Source: Paenibacillus sp. Soil766
GTDB taxonomy: Bacteria > Bacillota > Bacilli > Paenibacillales > NBRC-103111
DNA length: 64,000 nt
Reading direction: 5' to 3'
Assembly (NCBI RefSeq): GCF_001428105.1
Contig: NZ_LMSJ01000012.1
Span: 184,569 to 248,568, forward strand
In this document: positions 1 through 8,295 of the stretch, piece after piece
Layout: each line of letters starts with the position of its first letter
Numbering within the stretch: position 1 is the stretch's first letter
Program-made: the position numbers and the translations under genes
The notes under the pieces: generated by a model
Told to the model about the DNA's origin: nothing
The model's database searches: none
Seen by the model: only the letters and a program-made list of their open reading frames with translations

Positions 1-260
1 GGCCGTCGCACGCTAGCGCACAAATAATGTGCGCAAGGAAGGTCACTCGGCCGGCCGTCGCACGCTAGCGCACAAATAATGTGCGCAAGGAAGGTCACTC
101 GGCGGGCCGTCGCAAGCTAGCGCACAAATAATGTGCGCAAGGAATGTCACCCGGCCGGCCGTCTCAAGCTAGCGCACAAATAATGTGCGCAAGGAAGGTC
201 ACCTGGCCAGCCGTCGCACGCTAGCGCACAAATAATGTGCGCAAGGAAAGTCACCCGGGC
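1..260. repeat. Five tandem 52-bp hairpin repeats
   Basis: Five head-to-tail copies of a 52-bp unit start at 1, 53, 105, 157 and 209, with no spacers. The core is invariant in all copies and holds the dyad GCGCAC-AAATAAT-GTGCGC (6-bp stem, 7-nt loop). Most units start with GGCCG and end with CGGCC, so junctions form GC-rich palindromes. Differences between copies are confined to a few positions outside the core. The unit length is not a multiple of three, so it is not a protein repeat. The array reaches the window edge and may continue upstream. Function is unknown. Confidence 0.95.
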
Positions 261-340
261 CCGCGTATCAACGCGGGCTTCGAGTCGTTCACCACAGATT
301 TCAACCTAAAAAAAGCCGACATCACCAAAGAATGCGGCAA

Positions 341-369
341 TTGTCGGGATTTACGAAAACGCTTACGAT
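341..369 (+). promoter_or_regulatory. Putative promoter with cre-like site for the binding-protein gene
   Basis: TTGTCG (341-346) and TACGAT (364-369) are separated by 17 bp, 44 bp upstream of the chosen ATG. A cre-like sequence CGAAAACGCTTACG (354-367) overlaps the -10; it matches the CcpA consensus except at its outer bases. A GC-rich 7-bp hairpin (259-278) lies between the repeat array and this promoter. Confidence 0.45.
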
Positions 370-412
370 ACAAACAGAAAGCAAATATAACAAGAAAAGG
401 GATGAAGACAGA

Positions 413-1798
413 ATGGTCAAAGGGCAAAAGATGTTACAAACAATTGGAGCTACAACAACAACAGCTTTACTAATAGGAGTTCTAGCAGGTTGCAGTAACG
501 GAAGCACTACAGCAAGCAGTTCGGCAAGCCCAGCAGCAACCGCAGCAGCAACTGCAGCATCAAGCACTGTACCAGCTTCCGAGGCGCCAGCTAAGAAAGT
601 AACGATTTCACTTCTCGTTGATAATGCGCAGGATACGGTCACGAGTGCCAAGGCGTTAATTGAAGCTTTTGAGAAGAAGAACCCGAACATTCACGTTGAA
701 CTAGAGACGCGTCCTGGTGGTGGCGAAGGTGATAACTTGGTTAAGACGCGTCTTGCTACTGCTGAGATGACCGATGTATTCTTCTATAATTCCGGATCGC
801 TATTACAAGCATTGAATCCCGATCAGAACATTCTTGATGTAACCAATGAGCCTTTTATGCAAACGGTTATCGATTCCTTCAAACCAACGGTCACTTACAA
901 AGGGAAATTATACGGGGCACCAAACGGAGCTACGATGGGCGGCGGTTGGTTCTATAACAAAAAAGTGTATGCTGATCTTGGTCTTAAAGTACCTAAGACT
1001 TGGGCTGAATTGATTGCTAACAATGAGAAGATAAAAGCGGCAAATATCACGCCAGTAATTGCACCGTATAAAGATGATTGGACATCCCAACTAGTCGTTC
1101 TAGCTGACTTCTATAATGTGCAGGCACTTGATCCTAAATTTGCTGATAACTATACAGCTAACAAAACAAGCTTTGCGAAGTCACCTGCAGCACTCAGAAG
1201 TTTCGAGAAATTGGAGGAATTAGCGAAGAAAGGGTATATGAACAAAGACTTGACGGCAACCAACTATGATACAGGTTTGAAAATGCTGGCAGAGGGTAAA
1301 GGCGCGCAATTGCCGATGCTGACATTTGCTATCCCGACACTTGAACAGAATTATCCGGACAAAATGAAAGATATCGGTTTCTTCGCACAACCTGGTGATA
1401 GCGCAGATAGTAATGGTTTGACCGTTTGGATGCCAGGCGGCGCGTATATTTACAACAAAAGCAAACATATTCCTGAGGCTAAAAAGCTCGTTGAATTCTC
1501 CATTTCCCAAGATGGGTTGGCGGCGACTGCAGCGGTATCCAAACCAACAGGTCCTTATGTTGTGAAAGGTGTTAAACTTCCAGACAACGTAGCTCAAGTT
1601 GTGAAAGATATGATTCCTTACTTCGATTCAGGCAAAACAGCACCAGCGCTCGAGTTCGTATCTCCCGTTAAAGGGCCTAGCCTTCCGCAAATTACGGTTG
1701 AAGTAGGAGCAGGGTTCAAAACGGCGAAAGAGAATGCGACTGTGTATGATAAAGACGTTGAGAAGCAAGCGAAGCAGCTGGGACTTCAAGGTTGGTAA
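413..1798 (+). CDS. Sugar ABC transporter substrate-binding lipoprotein
   Basis: This 461-aa extracellular solute-binding protein (family 1) captures a sugar or oligosaccharide outside the membrane and delivers it to the two permeases just downstream. It has a lysine-containing N-terminus, a hydrophobic segment and an LAGC lipobox with Cys27, followed by an Ala/Ser/Thr-rich tether. ATG 413 is preferred over the upstream ATG 332 because it places the signal peptide at the N-terminus and has AAGGG about 12 bases upstream. No ATPase gene is present, so a shared MsmX-type ATPase elsewhere is presumed. Context with a GH78-like enzyme suggests a rhamnose-containing glycoside, which is inference only. 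Confidence 0.9.
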   Translation: MVKGQKMLQTIGATTTTALLIGVLAGCSNGSTTASSSASPAATAAATAASSTVPASEAPAKKVTISLLVDNAQDTVTSAKALIEAFEKKNPNIHVELETRPGGGEGDNLVKTRLATAEMTDVFFYNSGSLLQALNPDQNILDVTNEPFMQTVIDSFKPTVTYKGKLYGAPNGATMGGGWFYNKKVYADLGLKVPKTWAELIANNEKIKAANITPVIAPYKDDWTSQLVVLADFYNVQALDPKFADNYTANKTSFAKSPAALRSFEKLEELAKKGYMNKDLTATNYDTGLKMLAEGKGAQLPMLTFAIPTLEQNYPDKMKDIGFFAQPGDSADSNGLTVWMPGGAYIYNKSKHIPEAKKLVEFSISQDGLAATAAVSKPTGPYVVKGVKLPDNVAQVVKDMIPYFDSGKTAPALEFVSPVKGPSLPQITVEVGAGFKTAKENATVYDKDVEKQAKQLGLQGW

Positions 1799-1830
1799 TC
1801 GTCACATAGAGATAGACAAATAAATAGTGT

Positions 1831-1858
1831 CGGCCTTGCGATTTCCCTAGCAGGGCCG
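1831..1858 (+). other. Intercistronic hairpin
   Basis: CGGCCTTGC and GCAGGGCCG form a 9-bp stem with one G-U pair and a 10-nt loop. There is no U-tract afterwards, so it is more likely an mRNA-stabilising or attenuating stem than a full terminator. Such stems are common after binding-protein genes, which need higher expression than the permeases. Confidence 0.55.
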
Positions 1859-1886
1859 GCCTAATTTGTGGAGAGGTGGGAATGCG

Positions 1887-2753
1887 ATGACCAAAATAAT
1901 GAAGCGGACGTATACTTACGCATTCATTTTGCCCGCAGCAATCATATATTTCGTTATTTTTATAATACCTACTGTGATGTCATTCTTCTTCAGTTTAACT
2001 AGATGGACTTTACTGGATTGGGAATTTATAGGACTTAATAATTTCATCAGCTTTTTTCAGGAGCCGGCACTTACCATTGGGTTCAAAAATACGCTTATCT
2101 ATGCGGTAGTAACGTGCGTGTTGAAGGTTGTAATTGGGTTGCTGTTAGGTGTTTTCTTAACTTCAAAAATAAGAGCTAAAGGCTATTTAAGATCGGTGAT
2201 TTTTTTTCCGACACTATTAAGTACCATTGCCGTTGGAATTACCTTCAGCATGATGATGCACCCAACAGAAGGAATTATTAATGCAGCGCTTCAAGCGGTA
2301 GGGATGTCAGGACCTGATTGGTTAGGAAATAAGAGCTTTGCGCTACTATCTGTTGCTTTAGTTGATGTGTGGAAAGGTGTAGGGTTCGCAACGGTCATCT
2401 ATATTGCCGGCATCCTTTCTATTCCGGAAGAATATTACGAAGCGCTTCAGATTGATGGAGGGCATGCGTTTCATAAATTTTGGAACATTATCGTTCCGCT
2501 GAGTCGGCCAGCAACAAATTCCGTTATTATTTTATCCTTCATCGGTGGTTTAAGATCTTTCGATCTTGTGTGGGCGATGACGAAGGGGGGGCCTGGGTTT
2601 ACAACGGATCTGATCGCTTCCATTATATACAAGCAATATCAAGGTGGATTCTATGGACTTGCTACAGCGGGTAACGTGATTTTGTTCCTTGTTGTATCCG
2701 CGCTCGCATTCCCCCTTTACATGTATCTGAATCGTTCAGAGGTGAATTTATGA
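1887..2753 (+). CDS. Sugar ABC transporter permease, MalF/UgpA type
   Basis: This 288-aa integral membrane protein has about six transmembrane helices. The cytoplasmic EAA loop, which docks the ATPase, is visible as EALQIDGGHAFHKFWNIIVP about two thirds along. ATG 1887 is chosen because GAGAGGTGGG lies six bases upstream; an in-frame TTG at 1866 has no ribosome site. It is the first permease of the importer served by the lipoprotein upstream, and its stop codon overlaps the next start by four bases, indicating translational coupling. Confidence 0.92.
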   Translation: MTKIMKRTYTYAFILPAAIIYFVIFIIPTVMSFFFSLTRWTLLDWEFIGLNNFISFFQEPALTIGFKNTLIYAVVTCVLKVVIGLLLGVFLTSKIRAKGYLRSVIFFPTLLSTIAVGITFSMMMHPTEGIINAALQAVGMSGPDWLGNKSFALLSVALVDVWKGVGFATVIYIAGILSIPEEYYEALQIDGGHAFHKFWNIIVPLSRPATNSVIILSFIGGLRSFDLVWAMTKGGPGFTTDLIASIIYKQYQGGFYGLATAGNVILFLVVSALAFPLYMYLNRSEVNL

Positions 2754-3577
2754 AAACAAGAAAATCCTTTTGGCTGGAGGCCCTATCGATTGGTGCGACC
2801 GTTATCCTATTTTGGGTGCCTTTTTACTTTGTGATTGTCAATGCGCTCAAAGATAAGCAAGAGGCATCGCTATTAAATTTAAAATGGCCTACCTCCATTC
2901 ATTTCCTCGAGAATATGCGAGAGGTCATCACAGCAAGGGATTACATGCTGCTTCGTGCCTTTTATAACAGCTCCCTGTTGACGATTTTATCGATTGCGGT
3001 TCTCATTCTGGTGTGTTCCACGGCGGGATTTGTGATGCAGCGCAGGGTAGATAAAGCGTCCCCTTGGCTTAACTTTTTTGTATTATCGGGCCTAATTATT
3101 CCGCCTGCCATCGTGCCGACAATTTGGGTGTTAGATGGTCTAGGATTGTTCAAAACGATGACAGGGCTTGTCCTTGTTGAAGTTGCGCTAGGGTTCCCAT
3201 TCTGCGTATTGCTCTACAAAGGTTTCATGGCGGCCATTCCGAGAGAGATCGATGAAGCAGCGATTGTAGATGGTTGTGGTGGCGGGCAATTGTTTTTCAA
3301 AATGATTCTGCCACTTCTTCAACCGGTAACGGCTACGATCGTCGTTACGTCATCTGTAGGTATTTTCAATGATTTTACGAACCCTTTGTATTTCTTCCCT
3401 GGGTCCAAAAATGCCACGGTACAATTGACCTTATATAACTTTCAAAGTCAGTTTGTCACACAGTGGAATCTGCTTTTCATGAATATTTTACTTATTACAA
3501 TTCCACCGCTGTTGTTGTTCATTTTCTTCAATAAGAAAATTGTAGCCGGCATGACGGCAGGTTCAGTTAAGGGATAA
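2750..3577 (+). CDS. Sugar ABC transporter permease, MalG/UgpE type
   Basis: This 275-aa second permease has about six membrane helices and a recognisable EAA loop (EIDEAAIVDGCGGGQLFFKM). It starts within the stop codon of the preceding permease (ATGA overlap). It ends with the family-typical tail GMTAGSVKG. Together with the upstream permease and lipoprotein it forms a carbohydrate uptake system lacking a local ATPase. Confidence 0.93.
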   Translation: MKTRKSFWLEALSIGATVILFWVPFYFVIVNALKDKQEASLLNLKWPTSIHFLENMREVITARDYMLLRAFYNSSLLTILSIAVLILVCSTAGFVMQRRVDKASPWLNFFVLSGLIIPPAIVPTIWVLDGLGLFKTMTGLVLVEVALGFPFCVLLYKGFMAAIPREIDEAAIVDGCGGGQLFFKMILPLLQPVTATIVVTSSVGIFNDFTNPLYFFPGSKNATVQLTLYNFQSQFVTQWNLLFMNILLITIPPLLLFIFFNKKIVAGMTAGSVKG

Positions 3578-3582
3578 GGGGC

Positions 3583-5154
3583 GTGTATGGCCAAATGAAT
3601 GTGAATCGAAAATTTGTAGAAGCTGCAGAAGCATTACGACCTTCGCTTCATGAAGCGATTATTATGCCAGAAATGGCGGTCGAGGTGTATGCTGACGACC
3701 AAGCGTTCCATGGTTGGGGCGTTCGCCAAGAACATCGTTTTGAAGAGATCAAAGAAATGTCATTTGGCAAAGATGACAGCTTTACTTTAGATTTTGGCGA
3801 CCACCGTGTGGGGTATATCACCTTGGGAATTACACCTGTTGGAAGCCCGCCGGACGCTCCGCTTGGATTGAAACTCATCTTTGGCGAAATGCCTTGTGAG
3901 GTTGCCGAACCATTTGACCAGTATCAAGGGTGGTTAAGCCGTTCGTGGCTGCAAGAGGAAACCATATACGTGGATGTTTTACCAACGGTAATTAAGCTGC
4001 CCAGACGATATTGTTTTCGATATATGAAGGTGATCGTGCTGGATACTTCGCGCAAATATAAGGTGGCATTCACCGATATTTCGTGTACGACTGTGACTTC
4101 GGCGGATCCTTCTGTGCTGCGTCGACTGCCAGATCATGTGTCTCCTGAATTGCAGAAATTGGATCAGATTGGGGTTAGGACTTTAGCGGATTGTATGCAA
4201 ACCGTCTTTGAAGATGGTCCTAAGCGTGATCGCAGGCTTTGGATTGGGGATTTGAGGCTCCAAGCATTAGCTAGTTATTATACATTTAAAAATCATGATC
4301 TTGTCAAGCGCTGCCTGTATTTATTTGCCGGGATGAGGCTGGATGGCGGGGAAGTAGGCGCTTGTGTGTTCGAGAAGCCTCATCCACACGTGGATGATAC
4401 ACTTCTGTATGATTATTCACTGCTATTTGTAGCCACACTCTATGACTACTATATCGAAAGTCGTGATCACGAAGCGTTAACTGAGTTATGGCCAGTAGCG
4501 TGGGAGCAGCTGCAAATCGGATTGCGTCGTTTGGATGAGAATAACATTGTGAGGGATGATCCTTCGTGGTGGTGCTTTATTGATTGGCATCCTGATTTGA
4601 ATAAACAAACATCTGCTCAAGCGGTGCTGATCTACTGTCTGAAGCGAGGTCTCCTTTTAGCTAGTGCGCTCAATCTGAGTGATGAACAAGCGCAATTAGT
4701 ACATGCCATAGAGGCCGCATCGACGGCGGCATTCACGTATTTGTGGGATGTGGATCGAGGCGTGTTTATCAGTGGAGCGGACGCGCAAGTCTCGTGGGCA
4801 TCTCAGATTTGGATGGTCCTTGCTGAAGTCAGAAACCAGGATGAGAATGCGACCTTATTGGAGCACATGCTTCATTATCCCAATCCGATTTCAATGAATA
4901 CACCTTATATGTACCACCATCTGATTGAGGCGTTGATTCTGAGCGGCAGCAAAGAACGTGCTGTAGAGCAACTACATTATTATTGGGGCGGTATGATCGA
5001 AGATGGTGCAGACTGCTTCTGGGAGTTGTATAACCCGCAGGATAAATCGTATTCACCTTATGGAAGCAATTTGATCAATAGCTATTGCCATGCTTGGAGC
5101 TGTACGCCAACTTATTTTGTGCGTAAATATTTAAGCGAATCCAAAGCGAATTGA
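3583..5154 (+). CDS. GH78-like alpha-L-rhamnosidase (six-hairpin glycosidase)
   Basis: This protein of up to 523 aa has no signal peptide and so is probably cytoplasmic. It resembles the catalytic (alpha/alpha)6 part of bacterial alpha-L-rhamnosidases: the motif EDGPKRDRRLWIGD near residue 209 corresponds to the family's general-acid region, and the C-terminal SYCHAWSCTPTYFV matches the family's CHGWS segment. It is shorter than typical GH78 enzymes and lacks several N-terminal beta domains. The start is uncertain: GTG 3583 follows AAGGGG with too little spacing, while ATG 3595 has about 13 bases. It lies five bases after the permeases, so the imported sugar is probably its substrate. Confidence 0.75.
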   Translation: MYGQMNVNRKFVEAAEALRPSLHEAIIMPEMAVEVYADDQAFHGWGVRQEHRFEEIKEMSFGKDDSFTLDFGDHRVGYITLGITPVGSPPDAPLGLKLIFGEMPCEVAEPFDQYQGWLSRSWLQEETIYVDVLPTVIKLPRRYCFRYMKVIVLDTSRKYKVAFTDISCTTVTSADPSVLRRLPDHVSPELQKLDQIGVRTLADCMQTVFEDGPKRDRRLWIGDLRLQALASYYTFKNHDLVKRCLYLFAGMRLDGGEVGACVFEKPHPHVDDTLLYDYSLLFVATLYDYYIESRDHEALTELWPVAWEQLQIGLRRLDENNIVRDDPSWWCFIDWHPDLNKQTSAQAVLIYCLKRGLLLASALNLSDEQAQLVHAIEAASTAAFTYLWDVDRGVFISGADAQVSWASQIWMVLAEVRNQDENATLLEHMLHYPNPISMNTPYMYHHLIEALILSGSKERAVEQLHYYWGGMIEDGADCFWELYNPQDKSYSPYGSNLINSYCHAWSCTPTYFVRKYLSESKAN

Positions 5155-5167
5155 AGCCATCTGGAGT

Positions 5168-5220
5168 AAAGAAAGCGAAGCTCTTGCCAGTTATGGCCAG
5201 GGCTTTGCTTTCTATTATTT
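5168..5220 (+). terminator. Intrinsic terminator after the importer/GH78 operon
   Basis: AGAAAGCGAAGC pairs imperfectly with GCTTTGCTTTCT around an inner TGCC/GGCC segment, and is followed by the T-rich stretch TATTATTTT. It closes the first operon. The remaining roughly 130 bases before the next gene show no clear promoter to me. Confidence 0.7.
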
Positions 5221-5382
5221 TGCAAGAATCAATCGCCTAACAAATGGATAGGAATATCACATCATATTCTAATTCCGACGTATTTCTTAAAATATTTATC
5301 TTTTCCTCAATAGTATTCCAATCGTGACCGTCATAAAATGTAGGAGAACGTAGTGGAAGTTATCCAACATGCAAAGGGGAAG

Positions 5383-6735
5383 ATGAACATGCAAAGCGCA
5401 CGTAAATTTGCTTCAGTACCCTCCAAGCTTCAGGGCGGTCGGACCCAAGAACTCATGGATAAAAGACAAACATTCGTACCCAGAGGTGTTGGTAACAATA
5501 CGCCTATTTTTGTTGAAAAGGCAGAAGGGTCTCTGATTTATGATGTGGATGGGAATGTCTTCATTGATTTTGCCGGTGCGATCGGCACGATGAATGTTGG
5601 TCATTGTCCGCCTGAGGTCGTTAAGGCTGTTCAAGAGCAACTTGAAAACTATATTCATCCATGCTTCCATGTCGCTATGTATGAACCTTATCTGAAGCTA
5701 GCTGAGAAATTGGCGCACATTACCCCAGGCAGCTTCCCGAAGAAAACCATCTTTCTGAATAGTGGTGCAGAAGCGGTTGAGAATGCGGTGAAAATTGCAA
5801 GGAAATATACAGGGAAATCAGGTATTGTGTCTTTCTCTCGCGGATTTCATGGTCGGACACTCTTGGGCATGTCGCTTACAAGCAAGGTCAGACCTTATAA
5901 GTTCAAGATGGGGCCGTTTGCTCCTGCCACATACAAAGCACAATACCCGTATCCGCTGAATCGCCCGCAAGGCATGTCGGAGACAGCGTATGCGCTCTTT
6001 TGTGTTCAGCAATTTGAAGATTTCCTCCTCACGGAGGTTGCACCAGAAGAGTTGGCAGCGGTCATTATGGAACCGATCCAAGGCGAAGGCGGCTTCATCA
6101 TTCCTCCGAAGGCATGGGTTCAAGGTGTATATGAGATTTGCAAACGTAACCGTATTTTGTTCATTGCCGATGAAATTCAAACAGGTTTCGGACGTACGGG
6201 AGAAATGTTCGCGTCAACCCATTTTGGGATTGAACCTGATTTAATGACGATGTCGAAATCCATTGCGGCAGGCTTGCCGATATCAGCTGTTACGGGACGT
6301 TCGGAGATTATGGATGCACCTGCACCTGGTGAAATCGGTGGGACGTATGGTGGAAGCCCGCTTGGTTGTGTGGCGGCATTGGCGGTTATCGAGAAGATGG
6401 AGCGCGAGAACCTCGTTGAACGATCACGTGTTATCGGTGAGGCCATCCGCGGATTCTTTACGGACTTGCAGAAGACAGTTCCACATATTGCGGAGGTACG
6501 AGGACTTGGAGCGATGTGTGCGATCGAATTCGTTCATCCCGATAAGAAAGAACCGGATAAAGCGAGTGCAGCTGCGATTCAAAAAGGCTGCTATGAAGCA
6601 GGAGTGATCCTATTAAGCGCTGGGGTGCACAGCAACGTAATTCGTTTTCTGACCCCGCTCGTCATCACGGATGAAGAGCTTGCTGAAGGTCTTGATATCA
6701 TCCAACAGGTTATCCTTGACCAATTTGCCCAATAA
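5383..6735 (+). CDS. gabT: Class III aminotransferase, probable 4-aminobutyrate transaminase
   Basis: This 450-aa PLP enzyme most likely transfers the amino group of 4-aminobutyrate to 2-oxoglutarate, giving succinate semialdehyde. Key family features are the SGAEAVENAVKIAR segment, the cofactor-binding Asp263 in ADEIQTGFGRTG, and the Schiff-base Lys292 in MTMSKSIAAGLP. Three starts are possible: GTG 5353 (AGGAG six bases upstream), ATG 5383 and ATG 5389 (AAGGGGA eight bases upstream). I chose 5383, which gives a family-typical N-terminus. The aldehyde dehydrogenase 18 bases downstream would oxidise the product, supporting a GABA-degradation pair. Other omega-amino acids cannot be excluded. 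Confidence 0.85.
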   Translation: MNMQSARKFASVPSKLQGGRTQELMDKRQTFVPRGVGNNTPIFVEKAEGSLIYDVDGNVFIDFAGAIGTMNVGHCPPEVVKAVQEQLENYIHPCFHVAMYEPYLKLAEKLAHITPGSFPKKTIFLNSGAEAVENAVKIARKYTGKSGIVSFSRGFHGRTLLGMSLTSKVRPYKFKMGPFAPATYKAQYPYPLNRPQGMSETAYALFCVQQFEDFLLTEVAPEELAAVIMEPIQGEGGFIIPPKAWVQGVYEICKRNRILFIADEIQTGFGRTGEMFASTHFGIEPDLMTMSKSIAAGLPISAVTGRSEIMDAPAPGEIGGTYGGSPLGCVAALAVIEKMERENLVERSRVIGEAIRGFFTDLQKTVPHIAEVRGLGAMCAIEFVHPDKKEPDKASAAAIQKGCYEAGVILLSAGVHSNVIRFLTPLVITDEELAEGLDIIQQVILDQFAQ

Positions 6736-6753
6736 GGAAAGTAGGGATGGAAG

Positions 6754-8178
6754 ATGATAAGGCATTTGTTTATTAACGGACAATGGAAAGAAGCTGCTCG
6801 ATATGAAGCACTTTATTCACCTTCTTCAGGGGAATGGATTGCAGACGTGGGGTACGCGAACGAAGCAGAAACGGATGAAGCGATCCAAGCTGCTCAATCG
6901 GCTGTAGAGATTATGGGAACAATGCCAGCTCATGAGCGTACGGCTATTTTAAATAAAGTCGCTGAATTGTTAGAAAAAAGGAAAGAGGATCTTTCCCGTC
7001 TCGTGGCTTTAGAAGCGGCGAAACCACTCAAGACCGCACGAGGCGAACTCGCCCGGACGATTCAAACGTATAAATTCGCTGCGATGGAAGCTAGTCGAAT
7101 CCATGGTGAAACCGTACCTCTGGATGCAGCTCCTGGTGGAGAGGGACGCATTGCCTTTACGCTGCGCAAACCGCTGGGTGTGATAGCGGCAATAACGCCT
7201 TTTAACTTTCCTTTTAATTTGGTAGCGCATAAAGTCGGTCCTGCGATCGCAGCGGGCAACACAATTGTACTCAAACCTGCAGGGCAAACGCCACTATCCG
7301 CATTGGCGCTTGCTGAAATTTTCCAAGAAGCGGGACTTCCGAATGGGGCTCTGAATGTTATTCCTGGACCTGGTTCGGTTGTAGGAGAGAAGCTCGTGAT
7401 CGATCCGCGTGTGAAGGCTGTTACATTCACAGGTAGTCCAGCAGTCGGGATTGCGATGAAAAACAAAGCTGGTTTAAAGCGAGTTACCTTAGAGTTAGGC
7501 TCGAACTCAGCGCTAATTATAGACAAAGCATACGAGATAACAGATGAGTTAATCAGTCGCTGTGTGCTTGGTGCATTTTCATATAGTGGTCAAGTATGTA
7601 TTTCCATTCAGCGGATTTTCGTCCATGAGCTTCATCATGATGATTTTATGAATAGATTCAAAGAGCAAGTAGAGAAATTGGTTATTGGTGATCCGCTGGA
7701 AGAGACAACAGATATATCCGCTTTGATTAATGAGAGAGAAGTTCGTCGGATGCAGGATTGGGTAGATCATGCGGTGTCCAAAGGAGCCGTTGTGATCACA
7801 GGCGGCAAAGAGCTGAATGCTCGGATATATCCGCCGACCATTTTGACGCATGTCGCTGCGGATGATCCCGTTTCCTGTGAAGAGGTGTTCGGACCGATCG
7901 TTACGGTTTCCTCTTTCACCTCGCTGGATCAAGCCATTAAAGAAGTGAATGATTCTCGTTATGGGCTGCAAGCAGGCATTTATACGAATGACATCCGTGC
8001 CGCGATGCGTGCTGCCCAGCAATTGGAAGTAGGAGGCGTCATGATTAATGATTTTCCTACATTTCGTGTGGATAACATGCCCTATGGTGGTGTGAAGGAA
8101 AGTGGCTTCGGACGGGAAGGTGTCCGATATGCGGTTGAGGAATTGACGGAGTTAAAGTTAATTTCGATTAAGTTATAA
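6754..8178 (+). CDS. NAD(P)-dependent aldehyde dehydrogenase, possible succinate-semialdehyde dehydrogenase
   Basis: This 474-aa aldehyde dehydrogenase superfamily enzyme has the general-base Glu247 in LELGSN, the catalytic Cys282 in SGQVCIS and the cofactor-binding ITPFNFPFN and FTGSPAVG motifs. Its position immediately after gabT suggests oxidation of succinate semialdehyde to succinate. The ELGSNSALI variant also occurs in lactaldehyde- and sulfoaldehyde-type dehydrogenases, so the substrate is not certain. In a window containing rhamnosidase and organosulfur genes, lactaldehyde or a sulfonated aldehyde are reasonable alternatives. Confidence 0.85.
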   Translation: MIRHLFINGQWKEAARYEALYSPSSGEWIADVGYANEAETDEAIQAAQSAVEIMGTMPAHERTAILNKVAELLEKRKEDLSRLVALEAAKPLKTARGELARTIQTYKFAAMEASRIHGETVPLDAAPGGEGRIAFTLRKPLGVIAAITPFNFPFNLVAHKVGPAIAAGNTIVLKPAGQTPLSALALAEIFQEAGLPNGALNVIPGPGSVVGEKLVIDPRVKAVTFTGSPAVGIAMKNKAGLKRVTLELGSNSALIIDKAYEITDELISRCVLGAFSYSGQVCISIQRIFVHELHHDDFMNRFKEQVEKLVIGDPLEETTDISALINEREVRRMQDWVDHAVSKGAVVITGGKELNARIYPPTILTHVAADDPVSCEEVFGPIVTVSSFTSLDQAIKEVNDSRYGLQAGIYTNDIRAAMRAAQQLEVGGVMINDFPTFRVDNMPYGGVKESGFGREGVRYAVEELTELKLISIKL

Positions 8179-8213
8179 GTTAGGTTCGCAAGCGAAACGT
8201 ATGTAAATACAAA

Positions 8214-8260
8214 TGACCGGTAAGAGGGCATTTTGTTCAAAATGTCCATCTTAACGGTCA
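8214..8260. terminator. Long convergent hairpin
   Basis: TGACCGGTAAGAGGGCATTTT pairs with its near-complement ending ACGGTCA over about 20 bp around a GTTC loop. It sits between two convergent genes and has no long U-tract on either strand, so it probably acts as a bidirectional barrier or 3'-end processing structure. Confidence 0.6.
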
Positions 8261-8295
8261 CTGTTCACGATCGTCTGGAAAGATGCTTTCTTTCG

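Noticed and set aside
1..260. CRISPR array
   Set aside because: The 52-bp units are directly adjacent with no spacers, and no cas gene is present.
322..690. Minus-strand Ala/Val-rich frame over the first binding-protein gene
   Set aside because: It is the reverse image of the Ala/Ser-rich lipoprotein tether.
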